From Alphaproteobacteria bacterium UBA4588 (lineage in GTDB: Bacteria; Pseudomonadota; Alphaproteobacteria; Rhodobacterales; Rhodobacteraceae): DNA of 64,000 nucleotides. The translations under genes and the position numbers were made by a program. Below the pieces are notes generated by a model. The model saw only the letters and a list, made by a program, of their open reading frames with translations, ran no database searches and was not told the DNA's origin. The stretch is taken from the NCBI GenBank assembly GCA_905182195.1, contig CAJJAW010000004.1, positions 1 through 64,000 of the forward strand. The letters run 5' to 3'. Shown piece after piece: positions 18,571-28,405 of this stretch. Numbering within the stretch: the first letter of the stretch is position 1; each line of letters starts with the position of its first letter.

Positions 18571-20470
18571 TTCTTTGAAAATTAAACTTGGTCCTGTTGA
18601 GCTTGAAGTAATTACGGGATCCATTCGATCCACTGAGTTGGAAATTGAAGCAGCTGTTGAACGCACGTCACGATCACCGATGATCCGCGACCAGCATGAC
18701 TACCGAGTAGCGTTGTTTGACGCTATGGGAAGGAAATTGACTGGACGTTCTTACTCTGCGCTGGTGGAGCCTGTCTTTGAGTATTTTGATGAAGGTGACA
18801 TCCACCCTGGTGATGTGTTCTTCTGGAATGATCCATATAATTCGAGTGGTGGGATCGGCCACGTCCCTGACCTTTGTACGACTGTGCCAATATTTAATGA
18901 TGGCAAACTGATTGGTTTTTCGCAAGTTTTTGGTCATCACGATGACGTTGGTGGTTCGGTTCCCGGCAGTCTGCCGGTGAACGTCCGGGATCAGTGGGCG
19001 GAAGGGCTAGTGATTCCGCCGATGAAACTCTACGATAAAGGTGTTTTAAATCAAGCCGCTTATAATATTGTATTTAGGAATTCGCGTTTGGGGGAGCATC
19101 TGCGCGGAGATGTTGATGCGGAGATTGGGGCGGCCAAACTGGGATCGCGGCGTATTGTTGCGTTAGCAAAGCGATATGGCAATGACATGTTGGAATCCGC
19201 ATTTCAGGCAATGATCACTAATTGTGCTGATATTCTGCGGCGGGAATTGCTGCCAAACATCAAAGATGGTGTTTATACATGGGAGGATTATGTTGAATTC
19301 GACGGAGTCGAACGCGATCATCCACCACATGCCTTTCGATTGACGATGACCAAGAATGCTAAGGGCATTCATGTTGATATGAATGGTACAGACCCTGAAG
19401 CAGCAGGTCCAATTAACTGGCCGCTAGACTATTCTGATGGTAAGTTTCTTCGTAAATTCATGGCGCCCGTGCTGCGATCCATGGCAGCTTCACCTGAACG
19501 TGCAGCACAGATCGACATCAATGAGGGCGCACTTGATATTCTGACTGTGACTTTTCCCGAAAAAGGCACGTTAATCACACCTACATTCGGCAAACCAACT
19601 GGAATGAGATTCTTTTTGTTTTTGCGGGTTCTTGGCGCTTTCGCTGGCGTTTTGGCTAAAGCAACTAAGGGCCATATTCCAGCAGATCATGAGACCATTC
19701 GTATTTGGGGTATGCATGGTGGAAAAACGCAAAAAGATTTCTTTTTGTTCAGGGAAGTTCTTGGTGGGGGTGCGCCGGGACGGCCTTGGGCAGACGGCAG
19801 TGATGTAGTTCACATAGTGCCTAACTCGCGCAACCTACCGGTAGAGTTTTCTGAAACTCGATTTCCAATTCGGATTGAACAACTTGGCCTGGCGCAGGAT
19901 TCAGCTGGCGCTGGATTTCGTCGGGGTGGTTTTGGTTACGACAAACGGGTTCGCAGCCTGAATAATTCAACAATAATTTCAAATGCTGATCGTTCGGAAC
20001 TTTCCTGTGTTGGCATCAATGGCGGTAAAGCAAGTGACGTGTATAAGGCGTCGGTTGAGCGTTCAGACGGTAGTAAACAGCAGATCTCGGGAATGTCTGA
20101 TAATGTTATTGTCGAGGCAGGTGAAATCGTCCGTATAGTTACTACTGGTGGCGGTGGTTGGGGTGATCCACTGAAACGCGAAGCCGACATGGTTGCCTAT
20201 GATGTGACAACGGGCCTGGTGTCAGAGGATGCTGCTAGCGCAGATTATGGTGTCGTTGTCAAAAAAGATGGGTACGTTTTTGACGTCGACAAAGAAGCAA
20301 CAAAGGCCCTTCGTACAAAAATTCTGAGTACACGTGGTCCATTGCCGTTGTATGATCGTGGCCCTGGATTTGCCGCCTACAAGAAAAGTGGCGCGATAAC
20401 CTACCCTGAGGGCTGGAGCGATCCTGATGAGGGCTGGTTGGCATTTCCAAGCAAAAGTTACCCAAAATGA
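18560..20470 (+). CDS. hyuB: hydantoinase B/oxoprolinase family protein, subunit B
   Basis: Partner subunit of 636 aa. It carries TELEIEAAVERTSRSPMIR near the N-terminus, DVFFWNDPY, and FGHHDDVGGSVPGS with the His-His-Asp cluster typical of the family, ending with the glycine-rich VTTGGGGWGDP. GGAG lies seven bases before its ATG. Encoded directly after subunit A, it should form the ring-opening complex. Substrate specificity cannot be read from sequence; N-methylhydantoin, hydantoin and oxoproline are known in the family. Confidence 0.92.
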   Translation: MLDSSLKIKLGPVELEVITGSIRSTELEIEAAVERTSRSPMIRDQHDYRVALFDAMGRKLTGRSYSALVEPVFEYFDEGDIHPGDVFFWNDPYNSSGGIGHVPDLCTTVPIFNDGKLIGFSQVFGHHDDVGGSVPGSLPVNVRDQWAEGLVIPPMKLYDKGVLNQAAYNIVFRNSRLGEHLRGDVDAEIGAAKLGSRRIVALAKRYGNDMLESAFQAMITNCADILRRELLPNIKDGVYTWEDYVEFDGVERDHPPHAFRLTMTKNAKGIHVDMNGTDPEAAGPINWPLDYSDGKFLRKFMAPVLRSMAASPERAAQIDINEGALDILTVTFPEKGTLITPTFGKPTGMRFFLFLRVLGAFAGVLAKATKGHIPADHETIRIWGMHGGKTQKDFFLFREVLGGGAPGRPWADGSDVVHIVPNSRNLPVEFSETRFPIRIEQLGLAQDSAGAGFRRGGFGYDKRVRSLNNSTIISNADRSELSCVGINGGKASDVYKASVERSDGSKQQISGMSDNVIVEAGEIVRIVTTGGGGWGDPLKREADMVAYDVTTGLVSEDAASADYGVVVKKDGYVFDVDKEATKALRTKILSTRGPLPLYDRGPGFAAYKKSGAITYPEGWSDPDEGWLAFPSKSYPK

Positions 20471-20526
20471 TGAAATTTGTGGTCCCACTCCCGGCTACAT
20501 TAAACTGATGGCGAACTTTGCCATCT

Positions 20527-20557
20527 GCGGGACGCGTCTAGCGGCCCGCTTTTTTTT
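20527..20557 (+). terminator. intrinsic terminator after hyuB
   Basis: Stem GCGGG (20527-20531) with CCCGC (20545-20549), an inner CGC/GCG pairing, and an uninterrupted run of eight T (20550-20557). It sits between hyuB and the creatininase-family gene, so it either separates two transcripts or attenuates the downstream genes. Confidence 0.75.
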
Positions 20558-20586
20558 CTAGCAGAAGACCAAATTTGGAGAATGAA

Positions 20587-21387
20587 ATGACTGCTGAAGT
20601 TAGAATGGAACGGATGACCCAGAATGAGGTAGGGGAGGCGATCAGCCAAGATCGACTTGTGATTATTCCGACTGGTGCAACGGAGGCGCATGGCCCGCAC
20701 ATGCCTACTGATACAGATACGCATCAAGCGGGACATATCGCGTTGTTGTTGGCTAAGCGTATAGGCGCGGTGGTGGCACCTACCATAAATTACGGAATAT
20801 CGAAAACATTTGAAAATTTCCCTGGCACAATTTCATTATCGATCCCTTTGTATCAAGATTTGGTATATGAGGTGGGATCTGCTTTGGTAAAATCTGGCTT
20901 TAGAAAAATTTTGATACTAAATGGGAATAGACCAAATGGCACAGCTAATGACGCTGTTGCACGGCGTTTGCAGGATGATTTGGATGAGGAAAAAAGTTTT
21001 GTAGTCACCGCGCTTAGCTATTGGGAACCTGGTGCCCTTGCTGTGCATGCTTTGCGCAAGTCAGAGGTCGGGGGTATGGGCCATGCTGGCGAATACGAGA
21101 CTTCGTTTCAATTAGCGGTCCGCCCTGAATTGGTTCATATGGACCGCTTAAAAGGTGTTTATGCGCCACTGGTCGGTTGGGATCTGGTTGCACCGATGGT
21201 GCCAGTTCGAACTTATGGCCGCCGCCCACGCCCTGCAAAAGGTCATGCGGCGATTTTTGGCAACCCACATGTAGCAAGCGCAGAATCTGGTAAAGCGTTT
21301 ATTAAGGTTACAGTGGATGCTTTAGAAGAACTGATGAATAATATTCAGCCATCTTACGAAGAACGCAATTCAGGTCAGAAAAAATAA
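20587..21387 (+). CDS. creatininase-family amidohydrolase
   Basis: Protein of 266 aa from ATG 20587, chosen because GGAG (20577-20580) is six bases upstream. The motif GATEAHGPHMPTDTDTHQA provides Glu, His and Asp metal ligands, and GHAGEYETS supplies a further His and Glu, as in the dinuclear creatininase fold. Family members open creatinine or hydrolyse related cyclic amides and formamides. Set between hydantoinase and amidase genes, it probably handles one step of ring opening or deacylation. Whether creatinine itself is the substrate cannot be decided. Confidence 0.88.
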   Translation: MTAEVRMERMTQNEVGEAISQDRLVIIPTGATEAHGPHMPTDTDTHQAGHIALLLAKRIGAVVAPTINYGISKTFENFPGTISLSIPLYQDLVYEVGSALVKSGFRKILILNGNRPNGTANDAVARRLQDDLDEEKSFVVTALSYWEPGALAVHALRKSEVGGMGHAGEYETSFQLAVRPELVHMDRLKGVYAPLVGWDLVAPMVPVRTYGRRPRPAKGHAAIFGNPHVASAESGKAFIKVTVDALEELMNNIQPSYEERNSGQKK

Positions 21388-21471
21388 GGGTGTGTTTGGG
21401 CGAATGGAAAACCTGTTTAATCCAACTTTGGATCGTAACTTGTTAGGGGCTCTGAGCTTGGGTTCTGAAAA

Positions 21472-22932
21472 ATGAGCTTGGAAGCTACAGAAGCCAGTGA
21501 TGAAATTTGGCAGCTTAGTGCGGCAGAAGTTATTGATTTTCTTGGTAAAGGTGCGCTGTCACCGGTAGATGTACTGGAATGTTTAGAGCGGAGGGTTACA
21601 GAAGTGAACCCCATCGTAAACGCATTACCTACTCTGTGTTTTGATCGCGCCTACGATCGTGCAAAAAAGATGGATTTAACGGATCAGGCGTTTCACAGCC
21701 CGCTAGCGGGGTTACCCGTTGTGATAAAGGACTCCATTCCGGTTCAAGGGGTACGTACAACTTATGGATCATGGGTGTTTAGAGATTATGTGCCTGAACA
21801 ATCTGACGCGGTTGTACTCAAAATTGAAAGCAATGGTGGGTTGGTTTATGCGAAGTCAAACACGCCAGAGTTTGAGGCGGGAGCCAACACGTATAACAAG
21901 GTTTTTGGCGCTACCCGAAATCCCTGGAATACGTCTATGTCAGCGGGAGGCTCGTCAGGTGGCGCGGCGGTTTCTGTTGCAACGGGCATGGCTTGGTTGG
22001 CTCAAGGGACGGACTTCGCGTGCTCTCTTAGAAACCCAGCGGGTTTTAATAATGTAGTCGGACTACGCCCAAGTATTGGTGTTGTTCCGCAAGGCCCAAA
22101 CAATGTGCCATTTCAAACACTTTCTGTTTCGGGGCCAATTGCTCGTACAGTAGCGGATTGCGGGCTATTTCTTGATGCAATGGCTGGCGCTGATGTTGCT
22201 GACCCATTTTCGACTACAGTAGCGTCAGGAATGTTTTCAGTCGCTGCACACGCACCTAAGAGACCGATACGAGTTGGGTTCAGCCTAGATTTGGGGTTAA
22301 GTCCGGTGGACCCGTCCGTTCGCATTGTTGTGACTAACGCGGCCAAAAAACTGGCTGCGAGTGGCGTCGATGTTGTTGAGGCTAACCCTGATATGTCTGG
22401 TACTCACGAGGCGTTCCGTACTTTACGAGCGTTGCAATTTGCAACGGCTTGGGGACATTTGCTGCCAGAGCATAGAGATGTATTAAAGCCTGATGTGATT
22501 TGGAACATTGAAGAGGGCCAAAATCTAACCTCAGATGTGATAATTAGAGCAGAACGGCAACGGCTTCGTATTAGAAGAAACATCCTAGAGTTCCTCCAAC
22601 AATATGACGCCCTGATTCTTCCAACGTCGATTGTCCCACCTTATCCGTTGACACAAGACTACGTCTCGGCTTGTGATGGGATTAAATTTGATAATTATCT
22701 TGAGTGGATGGCTGTTAGCTATGCGATCACGCTTACTGGATGCCCATCTATTTCGATCCCAGCCGGCATCACACAAGATGGGCTTCCGGTTGGACTGCAA
22801 ATAGTATGCGCATCACACGCCGATGCTAAGCTTCTTAGTATAGCGGCTTTTGTTGAATCGGAATTAGGTTTTTCACTAAAGAAACCAATTACTCCAAATA
22901 TTACAAAAACTGCTCAAGTAGTTACGTTATGA
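21472..22932 (+). CDS. amidase-signature-family amidase
   Basis: Amidase of 486 aa with the Ser-cisSer-Lys triad: K86 in VVIKDS, Ser161 in AGGSSGG and Ser185 in GTDFACSLRNPA. The usual GTDTGGSIR segment is altered to GTDFACSLR, but the nucleophile is kept. It cleaves C-N bonds of linear amides, carbamates or allophanate-like compounds. Its stop overlaps the start of the next frame by 4 bases (ATGA at 22929). Within this cluster it likely hydrolyses the product of the ring-opening enzymes. Confidence 0.9.
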   Translation: MSLEATEASDEIWQLSAAEVIDFLGKGALSPVDVLECLERRVTEVNPIVNALPTLCFDRAYDRAKKMDLTDQAFHSPLAGLPVVIKDSIPVQGVRTTYGSWVFRDYVPEQSDAVVLKIESNGGLVYAKSNTPEFEAGANTYNKVFGATRNPWNTSMSAGGSSGGAAVSVATGMAWLAQGTDFACSLRNPAGFNNVVGLRPSIGVVPQGPNNVPFQTLSVSGPIARTVADCGLFLDAMAGADVADPFSTTVASGMFSVAAHAPKRPIRVGFSLDLGLSPVDPSVRIVVTNAAKKLAASGVDVVEANPDMSGTHEAFRTLRALQFATAWGHLLPEHRDVLKPDVIWNIEEGQNLTSDVIIRAERQRLRIRRNILEFLQQYDALILPTSIVPPYPLTQDYVSACDGIKFDNYLEWMAVSYAITLTGCPSISIPAGITQDGLPVGLQIVCASHADAKLLSIAAFVESELGFSLKKPITPNITKTAQVVTL

Positions 22933-23297
22933 GAGATTTGAGCCTTCCCTTATTGAAGAATGCAGCCAGTGTGCCAGAACTTCCTGCACTAATAAATCTG
23001 AAAAATAGACCTAATGTTATTGTGACAGGAGCCGAAGCTCATGTCTGCGTTCTTCGGACCGTATTCGGCCTAATGGACTTAGGATACAACCTGATTACGG
23101 TTGAAGACGCTGTTGGTTCACCTCGAAACTTAGTCAAATCTCCCGGGTTTTCAAATATGAGTCAATGTTCTTGCCAGATCGTTTCAAGTGAAACGGTTAT
23201 AATTGAGTGGCTTGAGCAGGCTAATAAAAAAATATTTCGCAAACCGTTGCCAGTAATAAGAGATTTAGCACAATCTGATCCAACTCAAAAACATTGA
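22929..23297 (+). CDS. isochorismatase-family cysteine hydrolase, C-terminal half only
   Basis: The 122-aa frame matches only the second half of small cysteine hydrolases of the YcaC type. VIVTGAEAHVCVLRTVFGLMDLGY contains the nucleophile Cys, followed by VEDAVGS and an EWLEQA C-terminal helix. The first half, with the catalytic Asp and Lys, is absent, and its place is taken by the end of the amidase gene. The start ATG overlaps the amidase stop, so it may be translated, but without Asp and Lys activity is doubtful. It looks like a remnant of a deletion. Confidence 0.65.
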   Translation: MRDLSLPLLKNAASVPELPALINLKNRPNVIVTGAEAHVCVLRTVFGLMDLGYNLITVEDAVGSPRNLVKSPGFSNMSQCSCQIVSSETVIIEWLEQANKKIFRKPLPVIRDLAQSDPTQKH

Positions 23298-23443
23298 AAG
23301 GAATGTGACAAGATTTAAGTTGGTTAAATTATCCGCATTGTAGACACTCAATCCTATTTGTGGATATAATTGAGTAACCTGATGGCATGGTGATTGATCG
23401 AATCATAGGCGACCCGAAGAAAACGAAGAATTGGGAGGAAATT

Positions 23444-24320
23444 TTGAAACCACCGTTTTTTAGATATCATGTAGCGACTTCTGTGGAGGACGCAATTCAC
23501 CAATTGGCTGAAAATCCAGGTGCTTTAATCCTTGCGGGTGGGCAGAGCCTCGTTCCGGCAATGAACTTTAGGCTAGCGTCACCTGAGATGCTTATCGATA
23601 TAGGTAAAATAACCGGGTTGAGCTCAATTCTCATTGAGGGTGATGAAGTTGTTGTTGGGGCTAACGTCCGCCATCGTGATCTTGAGTTAAGCGATGAAGT
23701 TTTCGCAGAGCTGCCCGTCCTTCGCCAAGCGTTAGGCAATGTGGCCCATGTGCCCATCCGCCACCGCGGCACCATAGTGGGCAGCATATGCCACGCGGAC
23801 GCGGCGGCAGAGATGCCAATGATGCTAACATTGACAGGTGGATACGTAACTGCGGTTGGGCCAGAGGGTACCAGAAAAATCCTAGCTGAGGATTTTTTTA
23901 AGTTTCACATGACTACCACGCGAGCAGCAGATGAAATGATTGTAAGTGCCCATTTTCCTATTACCCCCTGAGGGCACGGGATCTCACTTTCGAGAGTTTG
24001 CTCGTCGTAATGGAGATTATATGCTCGCTGGGACTGGTGCACTGATTAGAACGGACAGCGGTGGCCGTGTTGTGACAGCGCGTTTGGCCGCATCTGGAAT
24101 AGCCTCAACGCCAAAGCGGCTGCTTGATGTTGAGCACGTACTAATTGGAAATATTTTAAGTGAGAGGTTACTAGAAAAGGCTGCAAGTGTTGCAGCTGAA
24201 TCAGTGTCTACTCCTGATGATACTTCTGCAACCAACGCTTATCGGCGCCACCTTTTAACTGGCTTAATTAAGGATGTCATTGCCCAAGCGGCCAAAGCAG
24301 AAGAGGGAATGGTAATATGA
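23444..24320 (+). pseudogene. CoxM-like FAD-binding subunit of a molybdenum hydroxylase, frameshifted
   Basis: Medium subunit of the xanthine dehydrogenase/CO dehydrogenase family, passing electrons from the Fe-S subunit through FAD. AGGQSLVPAMNFRLASP and the FAD loop RHRGTIVGSICHADAAAE are clear. The frame stops at TGA after HFPITP, and the family sequence continues one frame over with PEGTGSHFREFARRNGDY. Dropping one C of the CCCCC run near 23964-23968 restores it. TTG 23444 fits the family N-terminus (KPPFF) and has GGGAGG at 23433-23438; ATG 23387 is an alternative start. If the shift is genuine, the enzyme lacks its C-terminal FAD-subunit domain. Confidence 0.82.
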
Positions 24321-24850
24321 AATATAAGCCGAATATCCAGAAAATAATACCAAACGAATCTACTGATTCAAAAAATATGATAACTTTTAAGGTAAATGGA
24401 TTAGAGATTAGTAGATCAGTTTCTACCAGGCTTCACTTGGCGGATTTTCTTCGACATGAAATTGGTCTTACTGGCACCCATGTAGGTTGTGAGCACGGAG
24501 TTTGTGGAGCTTGTACAATCTTGTTGAACGGGCAGGCCGTCCGGTCTTGCTTAACGTTTGCCGTCCAGGCTGACGGTGCTGAGATTCACACAATAGAATC
24601 GGAAGCTGAGGACGATGGAACGCTTAGTGTACTGCAGCAAGCGTTTGAAGATTGCCACGGCCTGCAGTGTGGCTTTTGTACGCCAGGCATGATCATGAAT
24701 ATTAGGTCGTATTTTAACTCTAATGAAAAATTGGACCTTTCTGACGACGGAATCCGTGAGATTATCTCCGGTAATCTGTGCCGCTGTACTGGCTATGCAA
24801 ACATCGTCTCAGCTGTTCGCCAAGCTGCAAAGCAACTGGGTAAAGGTTAA
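24317..24850 (+). CDS. CoxS-like [2Fe-2S] subunit of a molybdenum hydroxylase
   Basis: Small iron-sulfur subunit of 177 aa. The plant-ferredoxin-type cluster motif [15 protein letters not shown] with a later Cys is followed by the all-helical second cluster domain with QCGFCTPG and CRCTGY. It carries electrons from the Mo site to FAD. It has about 20 extra N-terminal residues compared with usual members; an internal Met (MITFKVNG, residue 21) may be the real start. It overlaps the FAD subunit stop (ATGA at 24317) and precedes the Mo subunit by 10 bases. Confidence 0.92.
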   Translation: MKYKPNIQKIIPNESTDSKNMITFKVNGLEISRSVSTRLHLADFLRHEIGLTGTHVGCEHGVCGACTILLNGQAVRSCLTFAVQADGAEIHTIESEAEDDGTLSVLQQAFEDCHGLQCGFCTPGMIMNIRSYFNSNEKLDLSDDGIREIISGNLCRCTGYANIVSAVRQAAKQLGKG

Positions 24851-24860
24851 GGAGATAAAT

Positions 24861-27254
24861 ATGTCGACGCGTCAATTTGGAGCAAGAGTTAAACGAAACG
24901 CTGATCCAGAGCTTTTGAGGGGCGAGGGTTGCTTCACTGACGATATACCTTTGCATGGTGCTCTACATGCAGCATTCGTTCGCAGCCCGTTTGCACGGGC
25001 TAAAATACTTGAGATAGATGTTACTGAAGCAGTTGAACTCGAGGGAGTCATTGCGGTTTATACTTGTGACGATATCGGCCACTTGGATCAGGAACTGCCA
25101 TTATTGATCCCTCATGATTGTATGACGGATGCGCGGACCGCGCGGCCATTGGCGCGCGACGACGTTTATTATGTTGGTCAGCCGGTGGTAATGGTGGTTG
25201 CCATCAACAGATATATTGCTGAAGATGCACTGCTGTTGATTGATATTGATTATGACCCGCTGGAAGTGGAGATGGGCCTGGAAGCGGCGGCCATGGACGG
25301 TGCACCGTTGGTACATGACACCCATCCAAATAATGTGGCTGCTGATTTTACGCAAATATCAGGAGACCCTTCCGCTGCAATGCAAGACGCTGACCATGTT
25401 ACCCGTATTACAGTGCGCGTCGACCGGTCAACGGCTTCGGCGTTGGAAGCGCGTGCGGTTGCGGCACAATTTGATCATGTTTCGGGTCAACTTACAGTGT
25501 GGGATGGGACACAAGCTCCGCTAGCAGTCCGTGGGGGAATTGCGTCTTTGTTTGGGTTAGACGAAGACAAAGTACGTGTAATAGCTCCAAACGTAGGTGG
25601 TGGGTTCGGTCAAAAAATTATGTTTCCACATTCTGATGAAGTGTTGGTGCCTCTGGCTGCAATGACACTAGGTAGGCCTGTCAAATATATAGAAGACCGT
25701 AGGGAGAATTTTATCGGGTCTAATCAGGAACGCACACAGATTCATCACATGGAATTGTTTGCCAAAAAGACTGGAGAAATTATTGCTTTACGTGATAATT
25801 TCTTGCACGATACCGGCGCTTTTATTCCTTACGGAATTGCGGTGCCGCAAGTTGCATCAACATCAATTGCTGGCCCGTACAGAATTCCAAATATCGAGGT
25901 TTCCTTCAAAGCTATTTATACCCCTGCTACTCCGGTTAGCCCATATCGTGGCTGCGGCCGCCCACACGCATGTTTTGCTATCGAGCGCGCTATAGATCAA
26001 CTAGCAGATGAGTTGGGTATGGATCGTATGGAAATCCGGCGGATTAATCTTATTGCAGATGATGAATTTCCATACGAACGGGATGGGTTGATTTTTGCAG
26101 ATGGATTGAAGGTTATTCAAGACAGCGGGCAATATACTAAAGCTTTGGAAATGGTTCGGGCAAAAATTGGTTGGGATGGTTTTGCTGAAAAACAAAAAGC
26201 TGCCCAGGCTGAGGGCCGGTATTTGGGAATGGGGCTTGCATTTTATGTGGAGGGTACCGGACTTGGCCCCTATGAGGGCGGACACATTAAGATCCATCCG
26301 ATCACTGGAAAGGCTTATGTGAATACTGGACTAACGTCTCAAGGGCAAGGTCATGAAACTGTTTTTGCTCAGATTGTGTCGGATCAACTGGGCATTGCTG
26401 TTGAAGATGTGATCGTAGTTGAGGGCGATTCAGGTGCTTTTGACTGGGGTGTAGCTACGTTTGCCAGCCGTGCTGCGGTGTGTTCTGGCAATGCGATTCA
26501 CAAAACCGCAATCAAGGTCCGCAAGAAAATTATCGAGGCAGCAGCAAATATGCTCGAGGCAGATCTTTCCGAAATTGAGTTGGAAGATGGCTATGCTTTA
26601 GTCGCTGGCACCAATCGGAAAGTTGCTCTCTCTGCTGTGGCGACTGCTACCAATCCTTTACGTTATGCATTTAATGAGGCGGCAAAAGCCGCAACCCAGT
26701 TTGCACCAGCCAGTCGACATGACGGGCCTGCGTTGGCCGAAGGTCAGCAGCCAGGATTAGAGGACACTGATTTTTTTAGTCCTGATTGTGCAACATGGGC
26801 CTATGGCGTTCATGCTGCAATCGTCGAAATAGATCCGGTGACATGCAAGGTCGACTTCCATAAATATGTTTGCATCCATGACTGTGGTAACATGATAAAC
26901 CCAACCATTGTCGAAGGCCAGGTTTTAGGAGGGTTTGCTCAGGGAATTGCCGGAGCGCTGTACGAGAAAATTGAATTTGATGAAGATGGAAACCCCATTA
27001 ACGCTAGTTTTGTCGATTTTCTAATTCCATACGCTACTGAAATTCCATCCATTGAAATTCACCATTTAGAAACTCCGGCACCCAATAATCCACTTGGGGT
27101 CAAAGGTGTAGGTGAAGCCGGCTGCATAGCGGTGGGTGCAACGGTCGCCTCCGGCATTCAAGATGCAATGAAACACAAGTCCAATGCCGTATTTAGACAA
27201 ACACCCATTACGCCCAGCATGATACATGAGGGGCTTTTCAAGACGTCGAGCTGA
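24861..27254 (+). CDS. CoxL-like molybdopterin-binding subunit, form II / xanthine dehydrogenase family
   Basis: Catalytic subunit of 797 aa from ATG 24861, with AAGGAG upstream. RVKRNADPELLRGEG opens the N-terminal domain. NVGGGFGQK, YRGCGRPHACFAIERA, TSQGQGHETVFAQI and GVGEAGC are Mo-cofactor-binding stretches. The form I CO dehydrogenase loop AYxCSFR is absent; this position reads YRGCGR, so CO oxidation is unlikely. The family hydroxylates N-heterocycles or aldehydes with water as oxygen donor. Together with the hydantoinase and amidase genes it points to hydroxylation of a ring before opening. Confidence 0.9.
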   Translation: MSTRQFGARVKRNADPELLRGEGCFTDDIPLHGALHAAFVRSPFARAKILEIDVTEAVELEGVIAVYTCDDIGHLDQELPLLIPHDCMTDARTARPLARDDVYYVGQPVVMVVAINRYIAEDALLLIDIDYDPLEVEMGLEAAAMDGAPLVHDTHPNNVAADFTQISGDPSAAMQDADHVTRITVRVDRSTASALEARAVAAQFDHVSGQLTVWDGTQAPLAVRGGIASLFGLDEDKVRVIAPNVGGGFGQKIMFPHSDEVLVPLAAMTLGRPVKYIEDRRENFIGSNQERTQIHHMELFAKKTGEIIALRDNFLHDTGAFIPYGIAVPQVASTSIAGPYRIPNIEVSFKAIYTPATPVSPYRGCGRPHACFAIERAIDQLADELGMDRMEIRRINLIADDEFPYERDGLIFADGLKVIQDSGQYTKALEMVRAKIGWDGFAEKQKAAQAEGRYLGMGLAFYVEGTGLGPYEGGHIKIHPITGKAYVNTGLTSQGQGHETVFAQIVSDQLGIAVEDVIVVEGDSGAFDWGVATFASRAAVCSGNAIHKTAIKVRKKIIEAAANMLEADLSEIELEDGYALVAGTNRKVALSAVATATNPLRYAFNEAAKAATQFAPASRHDGPALAEGQQPGLEDTDFFSPDCATWAYGVHAAIVEIDPVTCKVDFHKYVCIHDCGNMINPTIVEGQVLGGFAQGIAGALYEKIEFDEDGNPINASFVDFLIPYATEIPSIEIHHLETPAPNNPLGVKGVGEAGCIAVGATVASGIQDAMKHKSNAVFRQTPITPSMIHEGLFKTSS

Positions 27255-27331
27255 AATACAGAACGTGACGTCCAACCAATACTTAATAGCTGGGAAAGAC
27301 CTGGCTTATTATTAAAAAAGGAGGAATAATT

Positions 27332-28405
27332 ATGACAAAGAAACTAATGTTTATCGCATTTTTGGCCAGCCTATTCACTGGTAGCGTGGCGATGTCGGAA
27401 GGCTTTAAGTTGGGCGGCAAGCCCAATCCGGCACTGGTCATATTTTCACAAACAAATGATGGGGGGTGGTCTCAAGCTCTGGACGAAGCTCGCCTGAGGG
27501 TTGAAGCCGAATTAGGATTAAAAATCCCTGTGGTACAAAATATTCCTGAGAATGCAACAGCGATTAGACCGGCAGTTGAGCTGCTTATCGATCGTGGCCA
27601 CAATATTATAATTGGTTCAGCATTCGGTTATTCTGATACTTTTCTTGAATTGGCTGGTGAACACCCAGATGTTGCATTCTTGAACCCAGCAGGGACGACC
27701 AACTCCGCTAACCTTCAATCTTTTTATGGTAGAACGTACGAAAGCCAATATCTTTGTGGTATGGTAGCTGGGGGTTTGACCAAAACTAACAAGATTGGTT
27801 TTGTCGGGGCCAATCCGTTTGGATTGGTTAACTGGACCGTTAACGCTTATTTACTTGGAGCGCGTAAGGTGAACCCGAATGCACAGCTAACTGTTGTCTT
27901 TACAGGTGCCTGGAATGATCCGGTAAAAGAGCGTGCAGCAGCAGAAGCTCTGATCGAGCAGGGTATTGATGTTATCGGCCAACATGTTGATACGCCAACT
28001 CCGCAGATTGTGGCAGAGGAAAAGGGCGTCTATGGAACAGGTCACCATAGAGATTTCTCAGAATTCAGTAGTGCTACACAGTGTTCATCTGCCTGGGTTT
28101 GGGAAGAGTATCTTGTGCCAGAAATTAATAAGATTGTTGCTGGTGACTGGGAGCCAAATCCTTGGGGAGCATTTTTGTCAATTAAAGATGGTGGAACTGA
28201 TGCGGTTGGCTTTGGTTCGGCTGTCAGTGATGATCTAAAGGCTCAAGTTATGGCTGAAAGGGACGCAATAATAGCTGGCAAACATGTATATGCTGGACCA
28301 ATTATTGATGCTGATGGTACGGTGCGCGTTGCGGCTGGTGAGGTGCTGGGCGATGGAGATATTTGGGCCATGGACTGGTTTGTTGCGGGTGTAACGAGCC
28401 AGTAA
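27332..28405 (+). CDS. BMP-family ABC transporter substrate-binding protein
   Basis: Binding protein of 357 aa with a signal peptide (MTKKLMFIAFLASLFTGSVA) and the basic membrane protein pattern: FSQTNDGGWSQALDEAR, then a GRTYESQYLCGMVAGG segment and IGFVGANPFG. A strong AAGGAGG precedes the ATG. BMP proteins bind nucleosides, purines or related heterocycles and feed YufOPQ-type importers. It is followed by its ATPase (one-base overlap) and two permeases, so the cluster likely imports the ring compound degraded by the upstream enzymes. Confidence 0.92.
   Translation: MTKKLMFIAFLASLFTGSVAMSEGFKLGGKPNPALVIFSQTNDGGWSQALDEARLRVEAELGLKIPVVQNIPENATAIRPAVELLIDRGHNIIIGSAFGYSDTFLELAGEHPDVAFLNPAGTTNSANLQSFYGRTYESQYLCGMVAGGLTKTNKIGFVGANPFGLVNWTVNAYLLGARKVNPNAQLTVVFTGAWNDPVKERAAAEALIEQGIDVIGQHVDTPTPQIVAEEKGVYGTGHHRDFSEFSSATQCSSAWVWEEYLVPEINKIVAGDWEPNPWGAFLSIKDGGTDAVGFGSAVSDDLKAQVMAERDAIIAGKHVYAGPIIDADGTVRVAAGEVLGDGDIWAMDWFVAGVTSQ

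Noticed and set aside
23444-27254. Annotation as aerobic carbon monoxide dehydrogenase
   Set aside because: The large subunit lacks the form I AYxCSFR loop; only the general xanthine dehydrogenase-family role is supported.
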